Assembly: GCA_035294125.1 (NCBI GenBank)
Contig: DATGLM010000075.1
Span: 82,186 to 146,185 of the forward strand
Direction: 5' to 3'
Length of the DNA stretch: 64,000 nt
DNA from: CADDYT01 sp035294125
GTDB lineage: Bacteria; Chloroflexota; Ktedonobacteria; Ktedonobacterales; Ktedonobacteraceae
The notes below the pieces were generated by a model. It ran no database searches and was not told the origin of the DNA. It was given only the letters and a program-made list of their open reading frames with translations. Positions within the stretch are counted from its first letter, which is position 1. Each line of letters starts with the position of its first letter. Both the position numbers and the translations under genes were made by a program. Shown piece by piece: positions 1 to 7,372 of the stretch.

Positions 1-716
1 TGCGGCGAGTTCAGGTATTTGGGCGAACTATCTCCCAGCGCCCGCCCACCAAATCCAATCACCCGCCCTCGCGTATCACGAATAGGAAACATCAGACGAT
101 TGCGAAAGTAATCATATACTCCGCCACCACTGCCATCGTCGCCTCTTTCCCGCTCCCGTGCCAACCCGCCGCTCACCAGTTCACGCTCCGTATAGCCCTG
201 AGATAGCAAGTAGCGGCTCAGACTGTCCCAGTGATTGGGCGCGTAGCCGAGGCCAAAGGCAACCATCGTTTCTGACGAGATTCCACGCCTCTGCACATAC
301 GCTCTGGCATCCGCCGCCTCCTGCGAGCGCAAGAGCATTTGATGAAACCACAGCAGCGCATCCTCGTTGAGCTTGCGCAGTCGCTCCTTCGCTGCGCTTG
401 CCTCGCGTAGCTCCTCTCCACTGTGACCCTCGTCCTCCTCAACCGGGACACCCGCCTTCTCCGCCAGGTACAGCAGTGCCTCGTGAAACTCCAGCCCCTG
501 CTGCTTCTGCACGAAGGTAAAGATGTCTCCTCCCTCGTGGCAGCCGAAACAGTGCCACGTCTGTGAGTCAGTAAAGACGTAAAACGAGGGGGTACGCTCG
601 TTATGAAACGGACAAAGCCCCTTCAGCGACTTACCAGACTTTTGCAGGGCAACGACCGCGCCAATTTCCTCCGCCACATCCAGTTTTGCCTTAATTGTTT
701 CGATAACAGATACCAT
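1..716 (-). CDS. dnaG: DNA primase DnaG, N-terminal part (gene runs off the left edge)
   Basis: Primase makes the RNA primers for lagging-strand and origin-proximal DNA synthesis. Translating the minus strand from the ATG at 716-714 gives MVSVIETIKAKLDVAEEIG, then the CHC2 zinc-binding motif: CPFH near residues 38-41, followed by WHCFGCHEGGD near 60-70. Further in, the catalytic-core start is seen as DYFRNRLMFPIRD and VIGFGGR, the usual DnaG signature. About 238 codons are present; the TOPRIM core and helicase-binding C-terminus lie outside the window. It sits next to the DnaA-box cluster and faces away from it. The frame is open across the whole stretch. Family identity is clear; the exact start rests on the fit to other DnaG proteins. 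Confidence 0.93.
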   Translation of the reverse strand, partial: MVSVIETIKAKLDVAEEIGAVVALQKSGKSLKGLCPFHNERTPSFYVFTDSQTWHCFGCHEGGDIFTFVQKQQGLEFHEALLYLAEKAGVPVEEDEGHSGEELREASAAKERLRKLNEDALLWFHQMLLRSQEAADARAYVQRRGISSETMVAFGLGYAPNHWDSLSRYLLSQGYTERELVSGGLARERERGDDGSGGGVYDYFRNRLMFPIRDTRGRVIGFGGRALGDSSPKYLNSP

Positions 717-903
717 CTACAACTCTTTAATCTATTGGCTGCTTCGTTTGTCCTACACCACATATAACGAGCAATATTCAAGAAAGTCGCGCTCACATCC
801 ATAAGTATAAGACGTTCTGGTGATTATTCTACAAAAATGAACCGAATGTACCATCTTTTACTACGAAACAACCATTGACCAGGATACATTTTCCCGCATA
901 CCC

Positions 904-1031
904 GGCACGTTGCTAACATGTCCACATATCCACACCGCCTTATTACTATGAGATTCTTTTTTTTTAAAAGAGAGAGATTACCAGTCGTAGTAATAGGAAG
1001 TGTGGATATGTGGATATGTTAGCAACGTGCC
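904..1031. repeat. 32-bp near-perfect inverted repeat flanking an AT-rich core
   Basis: The left arm is 904-935 and the right arm 1000-1031; they are reverse complements with one mismatch. Each arm contains the words TCCACATATCCACA or TGTGGATATGTGGATA, which resemble degenerate DnaA boxes. The 64-bp spacer holds a T-run and an A-rich purine tract (about 955-975) and the word TAGTAATAG at 988-996. The position at the edge of the DnaA-box cluster suggests an unwinding or regulatory hairpin of the origin. A mobile-element relic is the other possibility. Confidence 0.7.
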
Positions 1032-1534
1032 TTTTCTTTCAAGGTCTGCTTTCGCATCTAGAGCCACTTCTTTCCCTGTAGATAACTTGTTCACCGTCTC
1101 TTCTGAGGTGGATGATCTGTGGATAAGAGCCTGTTTGCCGTGGATAGATGTGGGGATAACTTCACCTGCTTTTCCTGACAGCGGGCCGGTGGGGATAACT
1201 TATCCACCTGTCACGTGGATAAGTCTTCGGGCTTATCCACTATCCCCACGGACGGTGGAAAACTTGTCCACGTATCTTGTGGATAATGAAAGAGGGTCCA
1301 AAATACTTTCTGCATGCTTTTGCACATTCCTCATACTTTTACACATTCCCGTGGAGTTATCCACAAATTTACGTGATTTATCCACCTTTAACCTGCGTCT
1401 TCTCACTTTTTATTGACTTATTGCTGAATTTTTTTTGTACGCTCTCTTTTCACCGCCCTCTGCTTCATCCAAACGGATAACTTTTTTCTCTCTCTGCCCG
1501 GGTGGATGCCTGCTTCCCTTCCTCTTTTATGGCT

Positions 1535-1581
1535 ACTTGATCTAAGTTATCCACATATTTTGTGGATAACTTAGATCAAGT
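1535..1581. repeat. Perfect 21-bp palindrome built from two opposed DnaA boxes
   Basis: Arms 1535-1555 and 1561-1581 are perfect reverse complements separated by 5 nt. The DnaA boxes at 1547 and 1561 form the inner ends, and the outer ends carry ACTTGATCTAAG and its complement. A symmetric head-to-head arrangement could seat two DnaA protomers or form a cruciform. Confidence 0.85.
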
Positions 1582-1918
1582 ATGCTTTGATAACACTCAT
1601 ATCATTATCTATCAGGAAAGAATGTGGAAAAGTTATCCACAAAATATGTGGGAAAGTAACGTCTTGCCGCTTGCTTTGTGCAAAGTGTGGAAAACTTGTC
1701 CACATATTTTGTGGATAACCCGAAAAATTTTGATATGAGTCGAATCATAGCATATGCTTCCGTGGAAAATGTGGAAAAGTTATCCACAGGAAATGTGGAT
1801 AAGTGGGGAGAAATATTGCTATGATTCGGCTCATGTCAAGCTAAAAACAGGGAGATGTGGAAAACTTTTCCACAATCGCTGTGTATAAGTCCTGCTACCC
1901 AGGAAAAAGTGGATAAAA

Positions 1919-1957
1919 TCACCGAGTTATCCACAATCATTGTGGATAACTCGGTGA
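1919..1957. repeat. Perfect 19-bp palindrome of two DnaA boxes at the right edge of the cluster
   Basis: Arms 1919-1937 and 1939-1957 are separated by one base. Each contains an exact DnaA box (1927-1935 and 1941-1949). It lies about 50 bp from the stop codon of the debranching-enzyme gene, so it could also act as a terminator-like hairpin for that gene, although no long T-run follows it on that strand. Confidence 0.8.
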
Positions 1958-2006
1958 AAAATTGTGTAGAAATGGCTATACTTACGGGATAAGTTCCGCC
2001 TTTCGC

Positions 2007-4409
2007 TCAGGCGGAGAGCGCCTGCATCCTGTGCAGGATGGCTGCATGCGCCAGGACGCTGTAGACGCGCAAAAGCTCACCGACACTCAAAGCTGAAGCA
2101 ACATCGCCCCCTCCGTGGTGCGGCACATCTCCATCGTAAGCTGCTCCAATCGTAGCGAGCATTCCTTCCTGTAGCGCAGACTGAAAAGGAACCAGCACCT
2201 GAAGTGCTCTGCGCCAGAGATACTCCTGGAACAGACGCTTATCGTCCGCTGAATTTCCTATACCTGACTGAGAGCCGTAAGCATTCAGCAGGGCGTCAAT
2301 GTATGGCCCGGTCAGCCAGGGCCAGACGCTACCCTGATGGAGAGCGTGTCCTGACCGCATGCCTTCTCCTCGCAGAGAGCCACAATACTCCGGAGCCTTT
2401 GGAGCAAGAGTGCGTATTCCGAAAGGGGTGAGCAGGTGTTTTGTCACTTGCTCGAAGACTTTGTTGCGATCGGGCGTGTCCAGCACGGGATAGCGCAGTG
2501 AGAGAGCCAGTAGCTGGTTGGGACGCAGCGCCTCGTCATCTCCGTTCGGACCATCCACCACGTCATATAAGTACTCTCCTGTATCGTTCCAGAAGCGTTG
2601 TGTGAAACTTTCCTTACAATGAGCGGCCAGCTCCCGATAATCGGGAAAGCTGCAGGTGCCGGATGCCGAGTGCTGTTGCGACCATTCGTGCATAAGGGAA
2701 AGCGCGTAGTACCAGAGCGCGTTAACCTCAACCGGTTTGCCAGAGCGCGGCGTGACGGGCTTCCCATCTACATACGCATTCATCCATGTCAGAGCCTTAC
2801 CCGCTTGCTCTGCTCGTAAGAGTCCGTCTTCATCTACCTTGATGCCATTGCCGGTTCCCTGAATGTACCACTGTATGCTCTCTATTAAGTAGTGGTAGAC
2901 CTGGTCCAGCAGTTCGTAGTTGCGCGTTACCCGCAGGTAGGCATCAAGCGCGTAGAAGTACCAGAGCGCGGCGTCCGCATTGCCATAGTCGCCCTCCTGT
3001 AGCGATTGTCCCGGCAAGGGCAGCCGATCAGGCAGCAGACCCTGCTTGAAGTAGTGCGACACGTTGCGCAGGATCTCTGTGGCCTCCTCATAACGGCCTG
3101 TTGCAAGTGTCAGGCCTGGGAGTGCGATCAACGTTTCGCGTGTGTCACATCGCATGCCATAGTAGCCGGAAAGCAGCAGAGAAACGTATTCCGGCTCCTT
3201 GAAGAAAATGGGGATGGCGCTGTCCCTATGACCTTGTGGAATGCGGTGGCTGACCAGGAAGTGGTCGCCAGCCTGCAAGAGTACCTTCAAATACTCTTCT
3301 CCGCTCATGATTGTGGTATGGCCGTGCATGCCCGATGAAGTCTCAATTGGGAGAACCTGAAGTTTATGTGCGACTTCGCCGCCCTCGCCGAAGTAGCGCT
3401 GGGGTTGGATTAAAGCGCGTCTCTGCTCGATACTGCGCCGGTACGAGAGTTTCACTTGATTCGGATTCAGAGGTATGGAAGAGACTTCTTCCGCCGTGAC
3501 GATGACTGTGAGGGTAGATTCTTCACCCGGCCAGAGCGTGGCGCGAATGACGCCCGGTAGGTAGAGATCATCCTGAGCGGGAAGTCCGGCTGCCTCGTCC
3601 TGCCTGCGTAAGAAGTGCCAGTACCAGACTCCGGTGGGAATGAAGGTTGCATCACTTTCAGGCGTTCCGACGGCAAAGATATGATAAGGATGAGCCTCTT
3701 GCGTGGCACGAATGGTGCAGGCCGCGACGCCCTGTGGCAACTTTAACCTGTCAAAGCCAAACTCGTCCGCATTTTCTTCCCTCGTTTGCTCATTGTGATG
3801 GACATGGAGCTGGAAATGCCAGTCATTGTTGCCATATTGTGGCTGGTCATATGGCCGGTATGCTGCGAAGGGCAGGAGCTTGAGCGTCAAGGTACGCTGC
3901 CCTGCCTCCGGATAGCTATGATAGTGCCCATTGCCTGAGTGATGACCCAATCCTCGCTGCCAGGAGTATGGGTCCTCTTCAGGAGTATTGCGCAGCACGC
4001 GATACTGAACGAAGGTTGTGTTCTGGCCTCGTGGCATCCAGATACGCTTTTCCAGCAGGATGCCATCGATACCACCAATACGATAGGTGAATACAGGAAA
4101 GCCTTCTTCAAGGCTGAATTTTTCAAGATGGACAAAGCCGCTGGGATTGAGCGTTCCATCGCGATACTCGTTCGTGCCGAGGTAATAGGTACGCTCATCG
4201 AAAAGGACTTCTTCGTCGATTTTCGCCAGCAGCAGCTGTGGCGTTTCGGCCTCAAGCGATGAGGAAACGAGCAGACCGTGTTGCATGCGTGTCAGTACAC
4301 CTGCAACCGTCCCTGCGGCATATCCCCCCAGACCGTTGCTAACGAGCCATTCGCGTGAGATGGTCTCGTTCATATCACAGCATACGTTGCGGCCAAGTAC
4401 TATAGGCAT
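2007..4409 (-). CDS. Glycogen debranching enzyme / amylo-alpha-1,6-glucosidase family protein
   Basis: This cytosolic enzyme would hydrolyse alpha-1,6 branch points of glycogen. The N-terminal domain begins with REWLVSNGLGGYAAGTVAG, the hallmark of the archaeal/bacterial GDE family, and the C-terminal (alpha/alpha)6 barrel shows ADAALWYFYALDAYL, PVEVNALWYYALSLM and HALHQGSVWPWLTGPYIDA. At about 800 residues it is somewhat longer than typical members (650-720). The ATG at 4409 was chosen because GGAGGG lies 6-11 nt upstream and the protein then starts MPIVLGRN, fitting the family. The frame is open to 4529 and starts at 4439 or 4529 are possible but lack a ribosome site. It is transcribed alone, towards the origin cluster. 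Confidence 0.88.
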   Translation of the reverse strand: MPIVLGRNVCCDMNETISREWLVSNGLGGYAAGTVAGVLTRMQHGLLVSSSLEAETPQLLLAKIDEEVLFDERTYYLGTNEYRDGTLNPSGFVHLEKFSLEEGFPVFTYRIGGIDGILLEKRIWMPRGQNTTFVQYRVLRNTPEEDPYSWQRGLGHHSGNGHYHSYPEAGQRTLTLKLLPFAAYRPYDQPQYGNNDWHFQLHVHHNEQTREENADEFGFDRLKLPQGVAACTIRATQEAHPYHIFAVGTPESDATFIPTGVWYWHFLRRQDEAAGLPAQDDLYLPGVIRATLWPGEESTLTVIVTAEEVSSIPLNPNQVKLSYRRSIEQRRALIQPQRYFGEGGEVAHKLQVLPIETSSGMHGHTTIMSGEEYLKVLLQAGDHFLVSHRIPQGHRDSAIPIFFKEPEYVSLLLSGYYGMRCDTRETLIALPGLTLATGRYEEATEILRNVSHYFKQGLLPDRLPLPGQSLQEGDYGNADAALWYFYALDAYLRVTRNYELLDQVYHYLIESIQWYIQGTGNGIKVDEDGLLRAEQAGKALTWMNAYVDGKPVTPRSGKPVEVNALWYYALSLMHEWSQQHSASGTCSFPDYRELAAHCKESFTQRFWNDTGEYLYDVVDGPNGDDEALRPNQLLALSLRYPVLDTPDRNKVFEQVTKHLLTPFGIRTLAPKAPEYCGSLRGEGMRSGHALHQGSVWPWLTGPYIDALLNAYGSQSGIGNSADDKRLFQEYLWRRALQVLVPFQSALQEGMLATIGAAYDGDVPHHGGGDVASALSVGELLRVYSVLAHAAILHRMQALSA

Positions 4410-4701
4410 TGGCTGTCCCTCCGACCCCTCAAAATTCATGTATAACTCTATACAGGTGGACGACAAGACACGATCAGGCAGATTGCTCTGTTTTCTTTGA
4501 AAATGCCCGTATACAGTGTACCATAACATCTGAAAAGTTACAGCAAAATTCCCACCAATTTCGTAATTGTGACCTGATTGTTATATCAAGTCCGTCTAGG
4601 TAGGAGTTTTTGGGGGGACGCCTGCGCCTCTCTTTGGTCGCTCCTCGACCGGATTTGATATTACTCATTTGTGCTCGCAGCTAGCGAGGGGAGGATGTCA
4701 A

Positions 4702-4717
4702 TGTTTCACGTGAAACA
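4702..4717. promoter_or_regulatory. parS: parS site (ParB-binding centromere sequence)
   Basis: The 16-bp word TGTTTCACGTGAAACA is identical to the bacterial parS consensus bound by ParB/Spo0J. The palindrome extends to 22 bp (4699-4720). It sits in the roughly 380-bp gap between the debranching-enzyme and HD-GYP genes; nothing else is evident in that gap. parS sites normally cluster near oriC, so this supports the origin call at 1.1-1.95 kb. parA and parB are not in the window. Confidence 0.93.
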
Positions 4718-4785
4718 TTGCGGCGGAGGGAGGGTGAAGAAAAGGTTGCACGCCACTCAGTGTTCAGGTTCTCGGTGGCATGCTT

Positions 4786-5451
4786 TCAGGAGATGTTTAC
4801 CAGAAATGGAAATTGAGGACCCGGCCTGTCACCTTCGCCCGTTAGGCGCTGCGGCAAGGTGAAGTGGGCATTGGAGTCGAGCAGATGGACGAAGGCACGC
4901 ACCACCGCCGGGTCGAAGCTCGTGCCGGACCCTTGTAGGATGCGTTCGCGGGCTGCTTCCTGGAGCAGCGGAGCTTTATACGGGCGCTGTGAGGTCAGCA
5001 CATCGTAGACATCCGCGACGCTGAGTATGCGAGCGCTCAGGGGAATCTCCTCACCATGCAGGCCAACGGGGTAGCCATGTCCATCCCAGGCTTCGTGATG
5101 GTAGAGCACTGTCTCTACATAGAATGGGTGGACATCGCAGCCAATCAAGATACGCGCCCCAATCGTCGGATGTCGCTGCATGGTGCGCCGCTCCTCTTCC
5201 GAAAGCGCCGCCGACTTATTCAATATATCATTCGCAATCCAGGTTTTGCCCAGGTCATGTACCAGCGCCGCCAGGGCAAGGTCTCGCGCATCTCTGCGGC
5301 TCCATCCCAGGTAACGCGCCAGCCGCTGTGCGTAGGTCGCTACCCGCCGCGAGTGCTCATACGTCACGATGTCGCGCTCCTGAATGCTTTGTGCGAATGA
5401 GAGCAGTACCTGTCGGTTTTCTCGTTCTTTCTCAAAATGGGCTACCACCAC
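4786..5451 (-). CDS. HD-GYP domain protein, likely cyclic-di-GMP phosphodiesterase
   Basis: HD-GYP proteins hydrolyse cyclic di-GMP. This 221-residue protein is essentially only the domain. It shows YEHSRRVATYA near residue 31, the metal-binding VHDLGK near 68, HPTIGARIL near 93, YHHEAWDGHGYPVGLHG near 116 and the ADVYDVLTSQRPY helix near 146. The HD and GYP residues are intact, so it should be active. There is no receiver, PAS or membrane domain to show how it is controlled. A GTG at 5451 opens the frame, with GGAGGT just upstream; the GTG at 5448 is better spaced from it. It is a single gene near the origin. Confidence 0.88.
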   Translation of the reverse strand: MVVAHFEKERENRQVLLSFAQSIQERDIVTYEHSRRVATYAQRLARYLGWSRRDARDLALAALVHDLGKTWIANDILNKSAALSEEERRTMQRHPTIGARILIGCDVHPFYVETVLYHHEAWDGHGYPVGLHGEEIPLSARILSVADVYDVLTSQRPYKAPLLQEAARERILQGSGTSFDPAVVRAFVHLLDSNAHFTLPQRLTGEGDRPGPQFPFLVNIS

Positions 5452-5461
5452 TTACCTCCGC

Positions 5462-5878
5462 TTCCTTTTTCGCACAGCTAACAACGATAGCAAAAAGTTT
5501 CGGATCTTTCTGGCTCCATCTTAACAATTCCCCTTGCTTTTTGTCTACCTTCTCTGTTCAATCAGTACTTTTGTATCATTCAATAATACATAAGGTTACC
5601 CTGCTACTATACTACAACATTGATGCGATACTCCTTCCCCGTAATTCTACTTATCTCCGTATCTGTCACCCGTTATTGGCACATTCTCCTGTGTCTGTTT
5701 TGATATACGCATCACTTGCTTGCTTTGTTCCCATTTCATCTTCCTATTCCCCAAATAGTCCCTCTTTTGCCGCTATTCGTTTTGTATTGCGCCAATTTGT
5801 GATAGACTCGTCCTGGTACATCCGTGCGCTGTGCTGTCGGTGTCTTCGTGGGTATCAGTAAAGAACAAGCGGGTATGA
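5462..5878. other. Non-coding gap between HD-GYP gene and nuclease operon
   Basis: About 417 bp, AT-rich between 5530 and 5790, separating divergent genes. No convincing ORF, tRNA or hairpin terminator was seen. It must contain the promoters for the HD-GYP gene (minus) and the sbcDC-like operon (plus), but no strong -35/-10 pair could be chosen. Confidence 0.5.
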
Positions 5879-7372
5879 ATGATGCATATGTCTGATGATG
5901 AGATTGAGAAAGACGCTGTTCATCCGGGGAGTGACCACACTTCCTCTCTGGATGTATACGAGGATGATATTCCAGACAAGCGGGTAAACGAGAACGAGAA
6001 CAAAAACGAGGAGCAGGAAGCCGGTGAAGTAATTACTATCGTCTTTACTGCTGATAACCATCTCGGCGCTGCCGCCTTCAGGCAGCAGCCGCGCAAGCTC
6101 CAGGAACGCGAGCAGCGGCTCCGTCGCGCCTTCCAGCAGGCGACCGACTTTGCCATTGGTCAGGGCGTTGACCTGTTTATTCAGGCCGGTGACCTCTTCG
6201 ATACCCCTACGCCCGATGAACGCGACCGCAGCTTCGTGGCCGAGCGGTTGGCTCAACTGAAACAGGCCAATATACAGGTCTTCGCTCTCGGCGGTGTCCA
6301 TGATACGCCTGCTGCCGCCGATATCGCTCTCGCTCCGCAACTGAGCTATGCTCGTCTGGACGCCCTGCATTATTTCGCGCCCGTTCCTTCCAGGCGTTAT
6401 GAGGAGGGACCGCAGGCAGCCGGGCAGTCAGGAGGCGCGATCTTATTAAAAGAAGAGCAGGAAGGAAGTCTGGAACCTTTTTTCCTGACTGTCCGGGGGA
6501 TACTCGTCGGTATCTGTGGGCTGGGAGTGTTGGCCGACCAGGAAGGCGACCCCCTGGCTCATGTCAGGGTAGATAGCAGCATCGAGCGCGCCGCTATTCC
6601 CCTGCTGGTTCTGCATGCTCCTATCGAAGGCGAGACTTCCGGCTCCTCCCTGCTGGATGCGCGGGCGCAGGTCAGCCGGAGCAGCATCGAGAACCTGAGC
6701 GCCTTCCGCTACATCCTTGCCGGGTATCACCATCATTATGCTCACCGGCGTATCGGCAAGAGCGAGCTGATCATTGCTGGCTCGACACAGCATATCGATT
6801 TCTCGTCGGCGGAAAGCGGAGCTGACCACCGCGACCGCGATGACCTTGCCCCTGGTTTTGTCTTCCTCGGCATCGCCCGCGATGGTCTGCGCTGGTGCAA
6901 ACACATCGAAGTCGATTCTCTGCGCCTGCGCCGCCTCGTCATCTCTGCCGCTGATCTCTGGACAAAGCCGGAGAATGAAGAGGAGGGTGCGTTGAATCCT
7001 ACAGAGCGCATTCTTGAATATCTGCACCCGCTGTGCGGCCCGGATACGATGGTGCAGGTGCGTCTGGAGGGAGAATTGACGCGGCAGCAATACCACCGAC
7101 TCGATCTGAACCAGATACGGCGGTATGGCGAGGAACACTGTTTTGCCCTCGCCATCGACGATAGCAGTCTCTCTCTCCTGCCAGATCAGGAAGCAGTCCC
7201 TTTGCAGCAAGAGGCCCGGGGAGGATTTGAACGCTTCTCTCCTCGCCAGGAACTGCTTTCCCTGGTCGAAGAGGAGATAGCCACCGTGCGCGACGAGCAG
7301 GAAAAAGGGGCCTTGCAGGTCGCAAAAGAAGAGATACTGATCGCTCTTGATGAGGTCAAAGGGAGGCGTTAA
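5879..7372 (+). CDS. SbcD/YhaO-type DNA repair metallophosphoesterase
   Basis: The Mre11/SbcD nuclease subunit cuts DNA ends with two bound metals. After a roughly 55-residue acidic N-terminal tail the motifs occur in order: TADNHLG near 60, GDLFD near 102, LGGVHD near 139 (GNHD is usual, so the Asn is replaced by Val), LHAPIEG near 243 and AGYHHHYAHRRIG near 280. The 497-residue length suits SbcD/YhaO. ATG 5879, 5882 and 5888 are all possible starts. Its stop codon overlaps the ATG of the ATPase gene (TAATG at 7370-7374), so the two are translationally coupled and must act as a complex. Confidence 0.88.
   Translation: MMHMSDDEIEKDAVHPGSDHTSSLDVYEDDIPDKRVNENENKNEEQEAGEVITIVFTADNHLGAAAFRQQPRKLQEREQRLRRAFQQATDFAIGQGVDLFIQAGDLFDTPTPDERDRSFVAERLAQLKQANIQVFALGGVHDTPAAADIALAPQLSYARLDALHYFAPVPSRRYEEGPQAAGQSGGAILLKEEQEGSLEPFFLTVRGILVGICGLGVLADQEGDPLAHVRVDSSIERAAIPLLVLHAPIEGETSGSSLLDARAQVSRSSIENLSAFRYILAGYHHHYAHRRIGKSELIIAGSTQHIDFSSAESGADHRDRDDLAPGFVFLGIARDGLRWCKHIEVDSLRLRRLVISAADLWTKPENEEEGALNPTERILEYLHPLCGPDTMVQVRLEGELTRQQYHRLDLNQIRRYGEEHCFALAIDDSSLSLLPDQEAVPLQQEARGGFERFSPRQELLSLVEEEIATVRDEQEKGALQVAKEEILIALDEVKGRR

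Larger units (their letters stand above)
1077..1957. other. oriC: Probable chromosomal replication origin (oriC): DnaA-box cluster
   Basis: Eleven exact copies of the DnaA box TTATCCACA occur on both strands, starting at 1119(-), 1278(-), 1357(+), 1547(+), 1561(-), 1633(+), 1710(-), 1780(+), 1794(-), 1927(+) and 1941(-). About ten copies with one mismatch also occur, for example at 1077, 1151, 1190, 1200, 1214, 1233, 1378, 1696 and 1908. Many are paired head to head. The stretch 1385-1500 is AT-rich with a long T-run and could unwind. No convincing gene lies here; the open frames over it are artefacts of the repeated boxes. DnaG next door and a perfect parS site 2.7 kb away support an origin rather than chance. 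A large secondary replicon is the alternative. Confidence 0.85.

Noticed and set aside
1000..1480. Open reading frames across the DnaA-box region
   Set aside because: They arise from repeated TTATCCACA words lacking stops, have no ribosome site and no family likeness.
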